A stretch of DNA of 64,000 nt, taken from NCBI GenBank assembly GCA_017480095.1, contig JAFVBG010000003.1, forward strand, positions 246,680-310,679, written 5' to 3'. The notes below the pieces were generated by a model. The model worked only from the letters and a program-made list of their open reading frames with translations. It made no database searches and was not told the origin of the DNA. Made by a program: the position numbers and the translations under genes. The DNA is from Candidatus Saccharimonadota bacterium (GTDB lineage: Bacteria > Patescibacteriota > Saccharimonadia > Saccharimonadales > Saccharimonadaceae). This document shows positions 18,403 to 26,376 of the stretch, one piece after another (the first letter of the stretch is position 1; every line of letters begins with the position of its first letter).

Positions 18403-18978
18403 TTAACCCCTGACAACCCAATCTGGCGGGGTCATATCGAACAGGATTTCTGGGGTATGTAGATTAATGACATCTGGCTCAATTCCATAATAATGTTGGT
18501 AGGTCGTGTCTACCGAGCCAAACTTCGCCATTTTTCTATCTAGCCCTAGTTTCTCTGCAGTGCTCCAGACAGAATCTTCTGTTGGCCCCTCGATTTCGAT
18601 GAAAGTAGGAATCCACGGCCAAGTATCAATACAAATCTCAACTTCTCCAAGCATCCAGATTTCACGCCGAGTTTCTTGGTGTGCTTTGATTTCTAAACCG
18701 CATCCACGCAAGAATAGAATCGCGTCATCATAATCGTTTACCATGAGATTGACTCCTTTTGTGCCGAGAATGGAATGGTCGTCTGCTACATTTTTGTAAG
18801 TCATCAAAATCTTGTCGCCTTCATCGCGCACTCTGGCGAAGGAATGAGGACCAGTGTCGAAGACCACACGCCGCATTAGGACTTCTGGCTTTTCCAGGTT
18901 TGCGCCCGCCTCGCGGAGCTTCTTGCGAATTTCATCCTTATTGATATTTAGAAATTGAGCTTCGATTTCGTTGTTCAT
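18403..18978 (-). CDS. CYTH-domain protein (class IV adenylate cyclase / triphosphatase superfamily)
   Basis: 191 residues with the CYTH start motif as EIEAQF (family pattern ExExK, here the last position is Q), FARVRDEG with basic residues, MTYKN, and EICIDTWPWIPTFIEIEG near residue 120. CYTH enzymes act on triphosphates (inorganic triphosphate, thiamine triphosphate or ATP). The altered lysine leaves activity uncertain. TATAAT (18990-18985) ends six bases before ATG, so the mRNA is probably leaderless. Confidence 0.85.
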   Translation of the reverse strand: MNNEIEAQFLNINKDEIRKKLREAGANLEKPEVLMRRVVFDTGPHSFARVRDEGDKILMTYKNVADDHSILGTKGVNLMVNDYDDAILFLRGCGLEIKAHQETRREIWMLGEVEICIDTWPWIPTFIEIEGPTEDSVWSTAEKLGLDRKMAKFGSVDTTYQHYYGIEPDVINLHTPEILFDMTPPDWVVRG

Positions 18979-19111
18979 TAGTAAATTATACCATATCTTG
19001 ATGGGAGTATTCTAAAAATAATATTGTCACACAAAAAAGAAACCCTCGGGGAAGGTGCTTCCGCGCCATCCAAGGATTTCGATAGTTCTATTTTTCACGC
19101 TCGCTCGTAAA

Positions 19112-19311
19112 TCATTCTTTTCCGATTTGTTTGGCACAGAAATCACGAAGGGCGGGAAAAATCTTCTGTCACGGTTTCCCAAAGAGAATCCATCTCGATA
19201 TTGCCATATTCATGCGCAACGTTATTACGCAAGCCGTTTATTGCAGACCACGGTATTTCCGGATGTCTTAGAGTAAAATTCTCACTGAATAAAAACGTCT
19301 CTATGCTCCAT
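19112..19311 (-). pseudogene. Decayed HepT-like (DUF86) toxin gene, copy 2
   Basis: An ATG at 19311 overlaps the end of mntA, as in active MntA-HepT pairs, but the frame stops after nine codons (MEHRDVFIQ). A second frame then gives ENFTLRHPEIPW...GLRNNVAHEYG, which keeps the R-x4-H-x-Y HEPN motif. A one-base gain in a run of T then shifts into a third frame ending DFCAKQIGK. The N-terminal part is also deleted. The toxin is therefore dead while its MntA partner stays intact. Confidence 0.85.
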
Positions 19312-19591
19312 AAACTAAAATTCTATCATTCTTAATTGAATCGTAGAAACGTGGTTCTACGCCAAGAGTAGTAACAACATCAACATCGCTATTTAGCTCA
19401 TCTGAAAGGTCGATACGAAAACCACTGAGTTGAATAAGTCCACGCATCTTACCGCGATCTATGATAATATCTACATCGCTATCTTCATTAGCTTCGCCTC
19501 TCGCATAAGAACCAAAAAGATAGGCATTCTTAATACCGTATTTCTTACCTACTTTAGTAACAGCCGTCTTGATTTCATCTATCGTGAGCAT
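19301..19591 (-). CDS. MntA-like minimal nucleotidyltransferase (antitoxin type)
   Basis: 96 residues. The nucleotidyltransferase motif GSYARGEANEDSDVDIIID lies at about residues 27-45 (G-S-x9-D-x-D). In MntA-HepT systems the MntA partner neutralises HepT by adding AMP to it. The start is set by AAGGAG before ATG 19591. Its HepT partner, directly downstream, is broken, so this is an orphan antitoxin unless it serves a HepT elsewhere. Confidence 0.85.
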   Translation of the reverse strand: MLTIDEIKTAVTKVGKKYGIKNAYLFGSYARGEANEDSDVDIIIDRGKMRGLIQLSGFRIDLSDELNSDVDVVTTLGVEPRFYDSIKNDRILVYGA

Positions 19592-19694
19592 GGTTACTCC
19601 TTTAAGGCAATTATAGCATATATACCGAAAAACGGAAGATGTGGGGGATATCAAGATTGCTCGTTTTTTACGAAAATCCCCGCAGGAAATGTTT

Positions 19695-19827
19695 TTGGAA
19701 AATTGCGTAAAATAACAGGGGTAGCGTAAGAAAGTTGTTGGTTCGAATCAGTTAATTTTGCAAAATCGTTTGATTAGAATTTACAAAAACGTTCCATTTT
19801 TTATCAATGTCACCCCTGTTTTTCCAA
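19695..19827. repeat. Imperfect palindromic element between mntA and tRNA-Trp
   Basis: TTGGAAAA and AACAGGGGT on the left pair with ACCCCTGTT and TTTTCCAA on the right, enclosing about 90 bp with no gene. The layout (outer arms, unrelated interior) is like the palindromes near ygjP, gatB and nusA. Confidence 0.55.
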
Positions 19828-19861
19828 TAAAAAAGTGCCAAATCAGATTAGACTTGACATG

Positions 19862-19937
19862 TGGCATGGGCGGCAAGACTTGAACTCGCGACACCTGGTT
19901 TTGGAGACCAGTGCTCTACCAACTGAGCTACGCCCAT
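19862..19937 (-). tRNA. tRNA-Trp (anticodon CCA)
   Basis: Cloverleaf with acceptor ATGGGCG/CGCCCAT, D arm GCTCAGTTGGTAGAGC, anticodon loop CTCCAAA giving CCA, and T arm with GTTCAAGTC. The 3' CCA is encoded (19864-19862). Confidence 0.95.
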
Positions 19938-20015
19938 ATCAAGATAGATTATAACATAAAAACCAGATAATTAAAAGGTTTTATTTTTCAATAAGCTTGT
20001 GTTATAATTAGAGGG

Positions 20016-21233
20016 ATGAAAATTTTAATGCTCGGATGGGAATTACCACCGCATAATAGTGGCGGGCTTGGTGTAGCTTGTCTGAACTTAGCGCGAGCAT
20101 TATCTAAAGATGGCGCTGACATTGATTTTGTGGTGCCATACGAAGCCGAGCATTCAAACACCGAGTTTATGCACGTGCTCTCTGCCATGAAACTTGACCC
20201 GCTCTATCGTTATGGTATTGGGGCTTACGACTCGTTACTTGTCGAGGAAGAGGTGATTCCGACCGCCGACGTTTCCAAAATGATTTCGATTCGCGATGTC
20301 CAGCGCAATTACTGTGCTTTCGTCGAAAAATACCTGATGGATTTTAAGCCAGACGTTGCTCACGCTCACGATTGGCTAACCTTCGAGGCTGGCGTACTAG
20401 CCAAGAGGAACTTTGGTATTCCGCTTGTGGCACACGTCCACGCCACTGAGTATGACCGCTCTGGTATGAATGGCGGCAACCCTGTCGTCCATGCGATCGA
20501 GCGCGAGGGCTTACTTTTGGCAGACAAAATCCTCGCTGTTTCTCAGGCCACTAGGCGAATCATCCACGAAAAATACGACATTCCGCTGGATAAAATCGAA
20601 GTAGTTTATAATTCCCTGGATGAAGATTTTTTGAAGTCGGCTTACGCTTATGATAGTCAAGATTTTCGCTATATCGAGGAGATGAAGAAACTCGGTTATA
20701 CTGTTATTTCTACGGTTGGGCGTTTCACGATTCAGAAAGGGCTAGCGAATTTAATGCGCGCCGCCGCCAGAGCTTTGCAAAAAGAGCCGAAGTTGCTTTT
20801 TGTCTTCGCTGGCGATGGCGAGCAGCGTCAAGAATTAGTAGAGATGAGCGCCAAACTCGGAATTGCTAGCAACGTGATGTTTACTGGCTTCGTACGTGGG
20901 AAGCAACTGCGCGATATTTATCAGGTCTCTGATGTTTTCGTGATGAGCTCGATTTCCGAGCCATTTGGCTTGACTGCGCTGGAAGCCGCTCACCACGGTG
21001 ACGTTTTGATTTTGACCAAACAATCCGGCGTAGCCGAGGTCTTGCGCAGTGCGATGGAATATGATTTCTGGGACGAGACTAAGCTCGCCGATGAAATTGT
21101 CGCCATCGCTAGAAGTGAAGGGCTAAAACACACATTGCAACGTGGTATCCATAACGAATATCGCAATATTTCTTGGGATAACGTTGCAGAAAAAATCATA
21201 AGTGTGTATAATGAAGTGGAGAAAAGGAGGTAG
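20016..21233 (+). CDS. Glycogen/starch synthase-like glycosyltransferase (GT4/GT5)
   Basis: 405 residues in a GT-B fold. The N-terminal ELPPHNSGGLGVA contains the G-G-L-G donor-binding loop, HAHDWLT follows near residue 120, and SEPFGLTALEA (E-x7-E) lies near residue 310. Family members transfer glucose from ADP- or UDP-glucose to alpha-glucan, or make other glycans. It is translationally linked to a GH57 gene two bases downstream, which supports alpha-glucan metabolism. TATAAT (20003-20008) ends seven bases before ATG. Confidence 0.88.
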   Translation: MKILMLGWELPPHNSGGLGVACLNLARALSKDGADIDFVVPYEAEHSNTEFMHVLSAMKLDPLYRYGIGAYDSLLVEEEVIPTADVSKMISIRDVQRNYCAFVEKYLMDFKPDVAHAHDWLTFEAGVLAKRNFGIPLVAHVHATEYDRSGMNGGNPVVHAIEREGLLLADKILAVSQATRRIIHEKYDIPLDKIEVVYNSLDEDFLKSAYAYDSQDFRYIEEMKKLGYTVISTVGRFTIQKGLANLMRAAARALQKEPKLLFVFAGDGEQRQELVEMSAKLGIASNVMFTGFVRGKQLRDIYQVSDVFVMSSISEPFGLTALEAAHHGDVLILTKQSGVAEVLRSAMEYDFWDETKLADEIVAIARSEGLKHTLQRGIHNEYRNISWDNVAEKIISVYNEVEKRR

Positions 21234-21235
21234 TT

Positions 21236-22456
21236 TTGCGCGCAATTTGTCTATATTTGCATCTGCATCAGCCGTGGCGCTATGAACGCTACTCGGTTTT
21301 TGATGTCGCGCACGACCACAACTATTGGGACGAAATCGACTATTACGATAAGCAAAACAACCAGCGTATTTTTGACAAGGTTTGTGAAAAATCCTACCAT
21401 CCGATGCTTAATTTGCTGGAAGAAAACATCCGCAAGCACAAGAACTTCAAGGTTTCCCTCTCAATTACTGGTACTTGGCTAGAGCAAGCCGAGCTTTGGC
21501 ATAAGGATTTAATTCACCAGATTCGCCGCATGGTGAAGACTGGGCAGTGTGAAATCGTCGCTGAGACTTATTACCACTCGATGAGCTTCTTCTACTCTAA
21601 AGAGGAGTTTGCCGAGCAAGTTAAGATGCATACTGAAAAAATCAAAGCTCTATTTGGCACTACACCAAAGGTTTTCCGTAATACCGAGCTATCTTACAAT
21701 GATGAAGTCGGACAGTGGTGTACCGAGCATGGTTACAGAGCCGTGCTTGCCGAAGGTTGGGATAAAATCCTCGGTTGGCGTTCGCCGAACCACGTTTATA
21801 AGGTAGCAGGGCTACCAGCGGATACTAAGACCGAGACTAAGCTTTTGCTCAAGAATTATCGCCTGAGCGATGACATCGCTTTTCGCTTTAGCAATCGTGG
21901 CTGGAGTGAATGGCCACTGACGGTTGAAAAATACCAAGATTGGCTGAATATGGACTCTCTGCGCGGACCACTGATTAATCTCTTTATGGATTTCGAGACT
22001 TTTGGTGAGCATCAGTGGGCAGATACGGGCATCTTCCAGTTTATGAACGCTTTAATTTCTCGTTGGCTGTCGGAATATGACAATAAATTCGTCACCGTGT
22101 CCGAGGCGGCAGAGCTGGAAGCTCCGCAAGATGAGATTTCGATGCCATGGACGGTAACTTGGGCGGACACCGAGCGCGACCTTTCCGCCTGGATGAGCAA
22201 TGAGATGCAACAAGAAGCCATGACCAAACTCTATTCAATGCGCGAGGAGATTTTAGCAACCAAGGACAAGGCGCTCATCAATGATTTTCGCAAACTGACT
22301 ACTTCCGACCATGCTTATTATATGTGCACCAAATACTGGAACGATGGTGATGTCCACGCCTATTTCTCCGCCTATGACTCCCCGTTTGACGCTTTTATGT
22401 ATTATATGAATGTCCTGCGCGACCTGGAGTGGCGAGCGGGACAGAAGAAAGCATAA
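21236..22456 (+). CDS. Glycoside hydrolase family 57, alpha-amylase-like
   Basis: 406 residues starting at TTG with AGGAGG placed six bases before it, inside the end of the preceding gene. GH57 motifs are HLHQP (9-13), FRNTEL with the likely nucleophile E151, and FMDFETFGEHQ with the likely acid D252. GH57 members hydrolyse or rearrange alpha-glucans, some as branching enzymes. Pairing with a glycogen-synthase-like gene suggests synthesis or remodelling of a cytosolic storage glucan. No signal peptide is visible. Confidence 0.92.
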   Translation: MRAICLYLHLHQPWRYERYSVFDVAHDHNYWDEIDYYDKQNNQRIFDKVCEKSYHPMLNLLEENIRKHKNFKVSLSITGTWLEQAELWHKDLIHQIRRMVKTGQCEIVAETYYHSMSFFYSKEEFAEQVKMHTEKIKALFGTTPKVFRNTELSYNDEVGQWCTEHGYRAVLAEGWDKILGWRSPNHVYKVAGLPADTKTETKLLLKNYRLSDDIAFRFSNRGWSEWPLTVEKYQDWLNMDSLRGPLINLFMDFETFGEHQWADTGIFQFMNALISRWLSEYDNKFVTVSEAAELEAPQDEISMPWTVTWADTERDLSAWMSNEMQQEAMTKLYSMREEILATKDKALINDFRKLTTSDHAYYMCTKYWNDGDVHAYFSAYDSPFDAFMYYMNVLRDLEWRAGQKKA

Positions 22457-22508
22457 CCACTCCAGTAAAAGATTTTACTGTAACTTTTAGATAAAAAGCG
22501 TAAACTTA

Positions 22509-22537
22509 TTGACTTTTTAGACAAAGTGTGCTATAAT
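22509..22537 (+). promoter_or_regulatory. Promoter of the 22647 gene
   Basis: TTGACT, 17 bp and TATAAT. The leader of about 100 nt to ATG 22647 carries an AGGGC...GCCCT hairpin (about 22593-22612) and ends with AGGAGG. Confidence 0.85.
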
Positions 22538-22646
22538 AGAGAGGTCGGCCTCTTCCTAGCGGTCAGCTTCTACTAGAAGGTGGTAGGACCCCTAGGGCTA
22601 GCTATTGGCCCTAAAACAATGTTGTATATAGGAGGAACTTTAAAAA

Positions 22647-23021
22647 ATGGTAGATACTAGAAAAATTGTCCCTACTGAGCGACTCATCAATCTAACCGAT
22701 CAAACGATCGAACTATACGAGTATAACTCTGGAGAAATCTGGAGATTCTCCCCCGTGCAAAAGTATGTACCCATACTTAAAGGAGTCGATGTTCCTATCG
22801 ATAAGGCCGAGCATGGTAAAAAGATTTGCCATTACGTCGTTGACCCTGAAACGGCGGTACAGCTCAGCGTGGCTGGCTATAATATGGAACATTATGCTAT
22901 TCTAGTTGGAAAAAACACTGGGAGGAATAATCATCAGATAGCCACCCTAGTTTGGGCTCAAGACCCCACACTTCAAGTAAAGCTTTACGACCACATTTGC
23001 GGTCGCGCCAGCTGTTTCTGA
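22647..23021 (+). CDS. Protein of unknown function (124 aa)
   Basis: No family is recognised. The protein is soluble, with no signal peptide or membrane helix, and a Cys-containing C-terminus (HICGRASCF). It is a single-gene unit with its own consensus promoter, a structured leader, a strong AGGAGG site and a terminator after the stop. It belongs to a set of mostly unknown genes in this window that share this design. Confidence 0.75.
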   Translation: MVDTRKIVPTERLINLTDQTIELYEYNSGEIWRFSPVQKYVPILKGVDVPIDKAEHGKKICHYVVDPETAVQLSVAGYNMEHYAILVGKNTGRNNHQIATLVWAQDPTLQVKLYDHICGRASCF

Positions 23022-23056
23022 AGAATAAAAACCACCTTCTGCTGCACCTTTTTAAT

Positions 23057-23080
23057 GTCCCTCGATGGCGAGGGACTTTT
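23057..23080 (+). terminator. Terminator after the 22647 gene
   Basis: GTCCCTCG, ATGG, CGAGGGAC and TTTT form a perfect 8-bp stem and T-run. Confidence 0.92.
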
Positions 23081-23091
23081 CCATGCTCGTT

Positions 23092-24438
23092 TTAAGCAGC
23101 GAGTTGCCATCTACTGCCAGACGGCGTGTCCAATACAGTATAGCCATGCGCTTGAATCTCGTCACGCAACTTATCCGAGGTGGCAAAATCCTTGGCGGTA
23201 CGAGCGGCATCACGTTCGGCAATCATCTCTAACAGCTCGCGGGACGGCTCCAATACGTCAGTCAAGCCGAGACCAAAGCATTGGTCAATTAACTGCCAAT
23301 CATTTTTTGATAAATCCGTAGTCTGATCGATAATCGAGAAAGCAAGCGGCGAATTGAGATTGTCGCCCGTCGCCGCCAAGATTTGCTCATGTAAATCATG
23401 ATGGTCGGCATAGCCAAACTGCAAGGCTAGCGCATAGCGATTCCGCCAGGCTAGGCGACGAGTCTTAGCCCCGTCTAGGTCGTCAAAACTAAAATTGCGC
23501 TCACTCTGGTAATGCCCCTGAAGCACCCACATCTTAAAATCTAGTGGCTCGTAGCCTTTGACAGCCAACTCGTCCAGAGTATAAGTATTACCTAAAGATT
23601 TTGAAACCTTCTCACCCTCGATGGTGATAAAATTACAATGCGTCCAATAATTTGCTAGTTTAGTACCATACGCCCCAAAAGTCTGGGCGATTTCGTTAGA
23701 GTGGTGGACTGGAATATGGTCGATGCCGCCAGTATGAATGTCGAGTGGCTCGCCAAGCTCCGCATGGCAAATCGCCGAGCACTCCAGATGCCAACCAGGA
23801 TAACCAGGACGCCCCAGGTAATCCCAGCGCATAGCGTGTTTTTCACCTTCCTTGATAAACTTCCAGACCGCAAAATCGGAAATATTACGCTTCTCCGAGC
23901 TGAGTGCCACCCGTGCACCAGCTTTCAGTTGTTCCAAGTCTAGTCGTGCAAAATCGGCGTATTTTTCAAACTTCGCAGTGTCAAAATAGATGCCGTCTGC
24001 CGTCTCATAAGTATAACCATTGGCTGTGAGACGGTCAACTAGCTCTTGCTGCTGCTTGATATATTCCGTCGCTGGGCAGATTTTGGTCGGCTCTACCAGA
24101 TTTAGGCGACGATAATCTTTTAGAAAGGCGTCGGAATACATCTTAGCAATTTCCCAGACTGTCTTTCCCTCGCGGCGAGCGCCTTTTTCCAATTTATCCT
24201 CGCCATCGTCAGCATCAGAAGTAAGATGACCGACGTCAGTCAGGTTGAGCACACGGTTGACTTTATACCCGCTCTGCGTGAGCGTACGCACAAGCAAATC
24301 CCAATAGATATACGAGGTAAAGTTACCGATATGCGCAAAGCTATAAACTGTTGGGCCACAAGTATAGATTTTCACATTCTGTGGATTTTCAGGAGTGAAT
24401 TTTTCTACTTTTTTGGTCAACTGATTATAGAGCCTCAT
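23092..24438 (-). CDS. cysS: Cysteinyl-tRNA synthetase
   Basis: 448 residues. The class I HIGH motif appears as TVYSFAHIGN and KMSKS as EKVSKSLGN. Zinc ligands include C in TCGPTVY and the WHLECSAI motif with the HxxxE pattern in GGIDHIPVHHSNE. It charges tRNA-Cys. The start at 24438 is chosen because TATAAT (24450-24445) ends six bases before it; the six extra codons upstream would fall inside the promoter. Confidence 0.97.
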   Translation of the reverse strand: MRLYNQLTKKVEKFTPENPQNVKIYTCGPTVYSFAHIGNFTSYIYWDLLVRTLTQSGYKVNRVLNLTDVGHLTSDADDGEDKLEKGARREGKTVWEIAKMYSDAFLKDYRRLNLVEPTKICPATEYIKQQQELVDRLTANGYTYETADGIYFDTAKFEKYADFARLDLEQLKAGARVALSSEKRNISDFAVWKFIKEGEKHAMRWDYLGRPGYPGWHLECSAICHAELGEPLDIHTGGIDHIPVHHSNEIAQTFGAYGTKLANYWTHCNFITIEGEKVSKSLGNTYTLDELAVKGYEPLDFKMWVLQGHYQSERNFSFDDLDGAKTRRLAWRNRYALALQFGYADHHDLHEQILAATGDNLNSPLAFSIIDQTTDLSKNDWQLIDQCFGLGLTDVLEPSRELLEMIAERDAARTAKDFATSDKLRDEIQAHGYTVLDTPSGSRWQLAA

Positions 24439-24454
24439 GAGGTTATTATAGCAC

Positions 24455-24480
24455 AAAAACCCCCTCTGTAGAAGAGGGGG
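24455..24480 (-). terminator. Terminator of rpmG
   Basis: On the minus strand CCCCCTCTT, CTAC, AGAGGGGG and five T. It separates rpmG from the cysS promoter, which it touches. Confidence 0.88.
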
Positions 24481-24491
24481 AGATTTGCATT

Positions 24492-24701
24492 TTAGCGCTT
24501 CTTTTCCTTGACTTCGTTGCGGCCAAGGTTTTTCTTGGTCTCGGTAAAGACAACATGCTTCCTAAGCACAGGATCATATTTCTTTAGAGAAAGCTTATCA
24601 GGGGTATTCTGAGTATTCTTCTTCGTATAGTAAGCACGAACACCAGACTCTTCCGAAACGAGCCCGACCAATTTGCGCTTGGTATTACTTTTCTTTGCCA
24701 T
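24492..24701 (-). CDS. rpmG: 50S ribosomal protein L33
   Basis: 69 residues with the L33 core [21 protein letters not shown]. It lacks the two CxxC pairs, so it is the zinc-independent form. The C-terminal extension is Lys-rich. TAAAAT lies ten bases upstream of ATG. Confidence 0.93.
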   Translation of the reverse strand: MAKKSNTKRKLVGLVSEESGVRAYYTKKNTQNTPDKLSLKKYDPVLRKHVVFTETKKNLGRNEVKEKKR

Positions 24702-24746
24702 ATTAACGATTATTTTACCACAGATTGAGTTTTTTTACAAGGGGTG

Positions 24747-24775
24747 TTGCAAAAAAGCCTGGAGTTTGATATAAT
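24747..24775 (+). promoter_or_regulatory. Promoter of tRNA-Tyr
   Basis: TTGCAA, 17 bp and TATAAT, with the tRNA starting ten bases after the -10 hexamer. Confidence 0.8.
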
Positions 24776-24784
24776 TAGCGTATT

Positions 24785-24871
24785 GCTGGAGTCGTCTAGT
24801 GGCTATGACAGCAGACTGTAAATCTGCCGGATTAAGTTCCATCGTAGGTTCGAGTCCTACCTCCAGCACCA
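24785..24871 (+). tRNA. tRNA-Tyr (anticodon GTA)
   Basis: Acceptor GCTGGAG/CTCCAGC, anticodon loop CTGTAAA giving GTA, a long variable arm typical of bacterial tRNA-Tyr, T arm GTTCGAGTC and encoded CCA. Confidence 0.95.
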
Positions 24872-24933
24872 GCGAGTAAAGAATAAATGCTTGCTTTTAT
24901 TCTTTTGAGCGGTGCGCAGAGGAAAGCTTTGCT

Positions 24934-24947
24934 TACCTCCAGCACCA
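24934..24947 (+). repeat. 14-bp copy of the tRNA-Tyr 3' end
   Basis: TACCTCCAGCACCA repeats the last 14 bases of tRNA-Tyr (24858-24871), 62 bp downstream. It could be a remnant attachment site or a decayed second tRNA. Confidence 0.6.
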
Positions 24948-24959
24948 TTCAGAGGAATC

Positions 24960-24980
24960 AGGCTCATTTGAGCCTTTTTT
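24960..24980 (+). terminator. Terminator of the tRNA-Tyr transcript
   Basis: AGGCTCA, TT, TGAGCCT and a T-run. Its T-run touches the stop codon of the convergent membrane-protein gene. Confidence 0.88.
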
Positions 24981-25576
24981 CATCTGTTAGTGCTGGGTTC
25001 GAGCCGATTGCGGAGATAAATCCAAATATCCGTAGCGCCACAGAAGATAAAGACGATACCGTGCATGGTAGTAGTGAAGATATTGGCTTCCGCTCCACCC
25101 AGAATACCATAGACGATGCCATAAGTAATACAAAGCAAGCTAAAAATCACAAACATATTACGCCAGCCGCGTCGTTTTTCGATTTTGAGTACCTGGAATA
25201 GGTTTTTTATGCCGTCAATGACAGTCGTAGCGCAAACTATCACGCGGTCAACATTAATCCGAAAGTCCGCATTAAAAATCATAAAACCACAATAGATGAG
25301 CAGGCCAATTAGTATCCAGACGATCAAAATCCGCTCGATTACATTCCAAATCGTGTAATCATGGCGCATCACATTGACTAACCACTCAAGTGCAAAGGCG
25401 TAGGCAATCAAGATGCTTAACGCAATAAAGAGTGGGAAAAGCCACTGCATAAAAAGCAAGGAAAGTCCTTCCAAAATCAGAAAGAGGCCAAAAAATAAGT
25501 CGTTTTTACCGACGACTTTAAGGGCTGAAATAGAGCTATCTATGATTTTATCACGTTTTTCAGGGTTGATTTTCAT
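24980..25576 (-). CDS. Membrane protein, DUF308/HdeD-like layout
   Basis: 198 residues with about six hydrophobic segments in pairs, the layout of HdeD/DUF308 proteins (assigned by shape, not by motif). The N-terminus is charged and cytosolic, and a basic loop (KIEKRRGWRN) separates the two halves. The gene lies just downstream of tRNA-Thr on the same strand and may be read from the tRNA promoter. Function unknown. Confidence 0.7.
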   Translation of the reverse strand: MKINPEKRDKIIDSSISALKVVGKNDLFFGLFLILEGLSLLFMQWLFPLFIALSILIAYAFALEWLVNVMRHDYTIWNVIERILIVWILIGLLIYCGFMIFNADFRINVDRVIVCATTVIDGIKNLFQVLKIEKRRGWRNMFVIFSLLCITYGIVYGILGGAEANIFTTTMHGIVFIFCGATDIWIYLRNRLEPSTNR

Positions 25577-25601
25577 GTAAATACCCGCAAGACTGAAGCT
25601 A

Positions 25602-25677
25602 TGGAGCCGCAGATCAGACTTGAACTGATGACCTGCCGCTTACAAGGCGGCTGCTCTACCAACTGAGCTACTACGGC
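25602..25677 (-). tRNA. tRNA-Thr (anticodon TGT)
   Basis: Acceptor GCCGTAG/CTGCGGC (one G-T pair), D arm GCTCAGTTGGTAGAGC, anticodon loop CTTGTAA giving TGT, T arm GTTCAAGTC and encoded CCA. A TTGCAC, 17 bp, TATAAT promoter lies upstream (about 25714-25686 on the minus strand). Confidence 0.95.
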
Positions 25678-25800
25678 ATATTGTTTATTATATCACCCCC
25701 TTGGTTTTTGTGCAAGACTTCTCATGCGCAGATAGTTCGTCTTCAAGTAGCTCATCATCAAGCTCTTCGGGCAGTGGCTATCCTGCCGACCCTGCCATTC

Positions 25801-25827
25801 AAAAAATCACCCCGAAGGGTGATTTTT
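25801..25827 (-). terminator. Terminator of rpsJ
   Basis: On the minus strand ATCACCC, TTCG, GGGTGAT and a T-run directly follow the rpsJ stop codon. Confidence 0.9.
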
Positions 25828-25828
25828 C

Positions 25829-26152
25829 TTACATCCTGATTTCGGCATCGACGCCGGCTGGGAGCGAAAGATTCTGAAGAGATTCAATCGTCTTTGGCGT
25901 GGCGTTGAGAATGTCAATCAAACGCTTGTGGACTTTCATCTCGAAAGCTTCACCACCAGTCTTATAGACGTGTGGAGACTTCACGACAGTGAAAGTGCTA
26001 CGCTTGGTTGGAAGAGGAACTGGGCCGCTCACGCTGGCTCCAGTGCGGATTGCAGTATCTACAATCTGTTTAGCGCTCTGATCAATGACGCGGTGGTCAT
26101 AGGCCTTGAGCTTGATCCGGATGGTAAGTCCGGTGCCTTTTGCTTCTGGCAT
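25829..26152 (-). CDS. rpsJ: 30S ribosomal protein S10
   Basis: 107 residues, full length for S10, with [14 protein letters not shown] at the start and [16 protein letters not shown] in the middle. It is part of the 30S head and, as NusE, of antitermination complexes. It stands alone here rather than heading the S10 operon. A TATAAT lies about 94 bases upstream of the start, leaving a leader with two weak hairpins; ribosomal autoregulation there is possible but unproven. Confidence 0.97.
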   Translation of the reverse strand: MPEAKGTGLTIRIKLKAYDHRVIDQSAKQIVDTAIRTGASVSGPVPLPTKRSTFTVVKSPHVYKTGGEAFEMKVHKRLIDILNATPKTIESLQNLSLPAGVDAEIRM

Positions 26153-26376
26153 TCTTAAACCTTTCTAGCTTCATAACCTCAGATTTCGCCTAGACGGGAA
26201 GTCCATGAGTTTTTGAAGCTCATCTTAATTGCTTGTAGTGATATTATACCCCAAACTTTCCATTTTTGCAAGAGATAAGCCCTTAAAATATCAGCTGATG
26301 TTAGAGAAGGTCGTAGCAAAAATTTTTCCAAGAAAAACTCCCCTGCACGAGGGGAGTCATAAAGAGGTAAAACGGC

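Noticed and set aside
25720..25800. Acidic coding-like frame between rpsJ and tRNA-Thr
   Set aside because: It has no start codon, is under 30 codons and overlaps the tRNA promoter.
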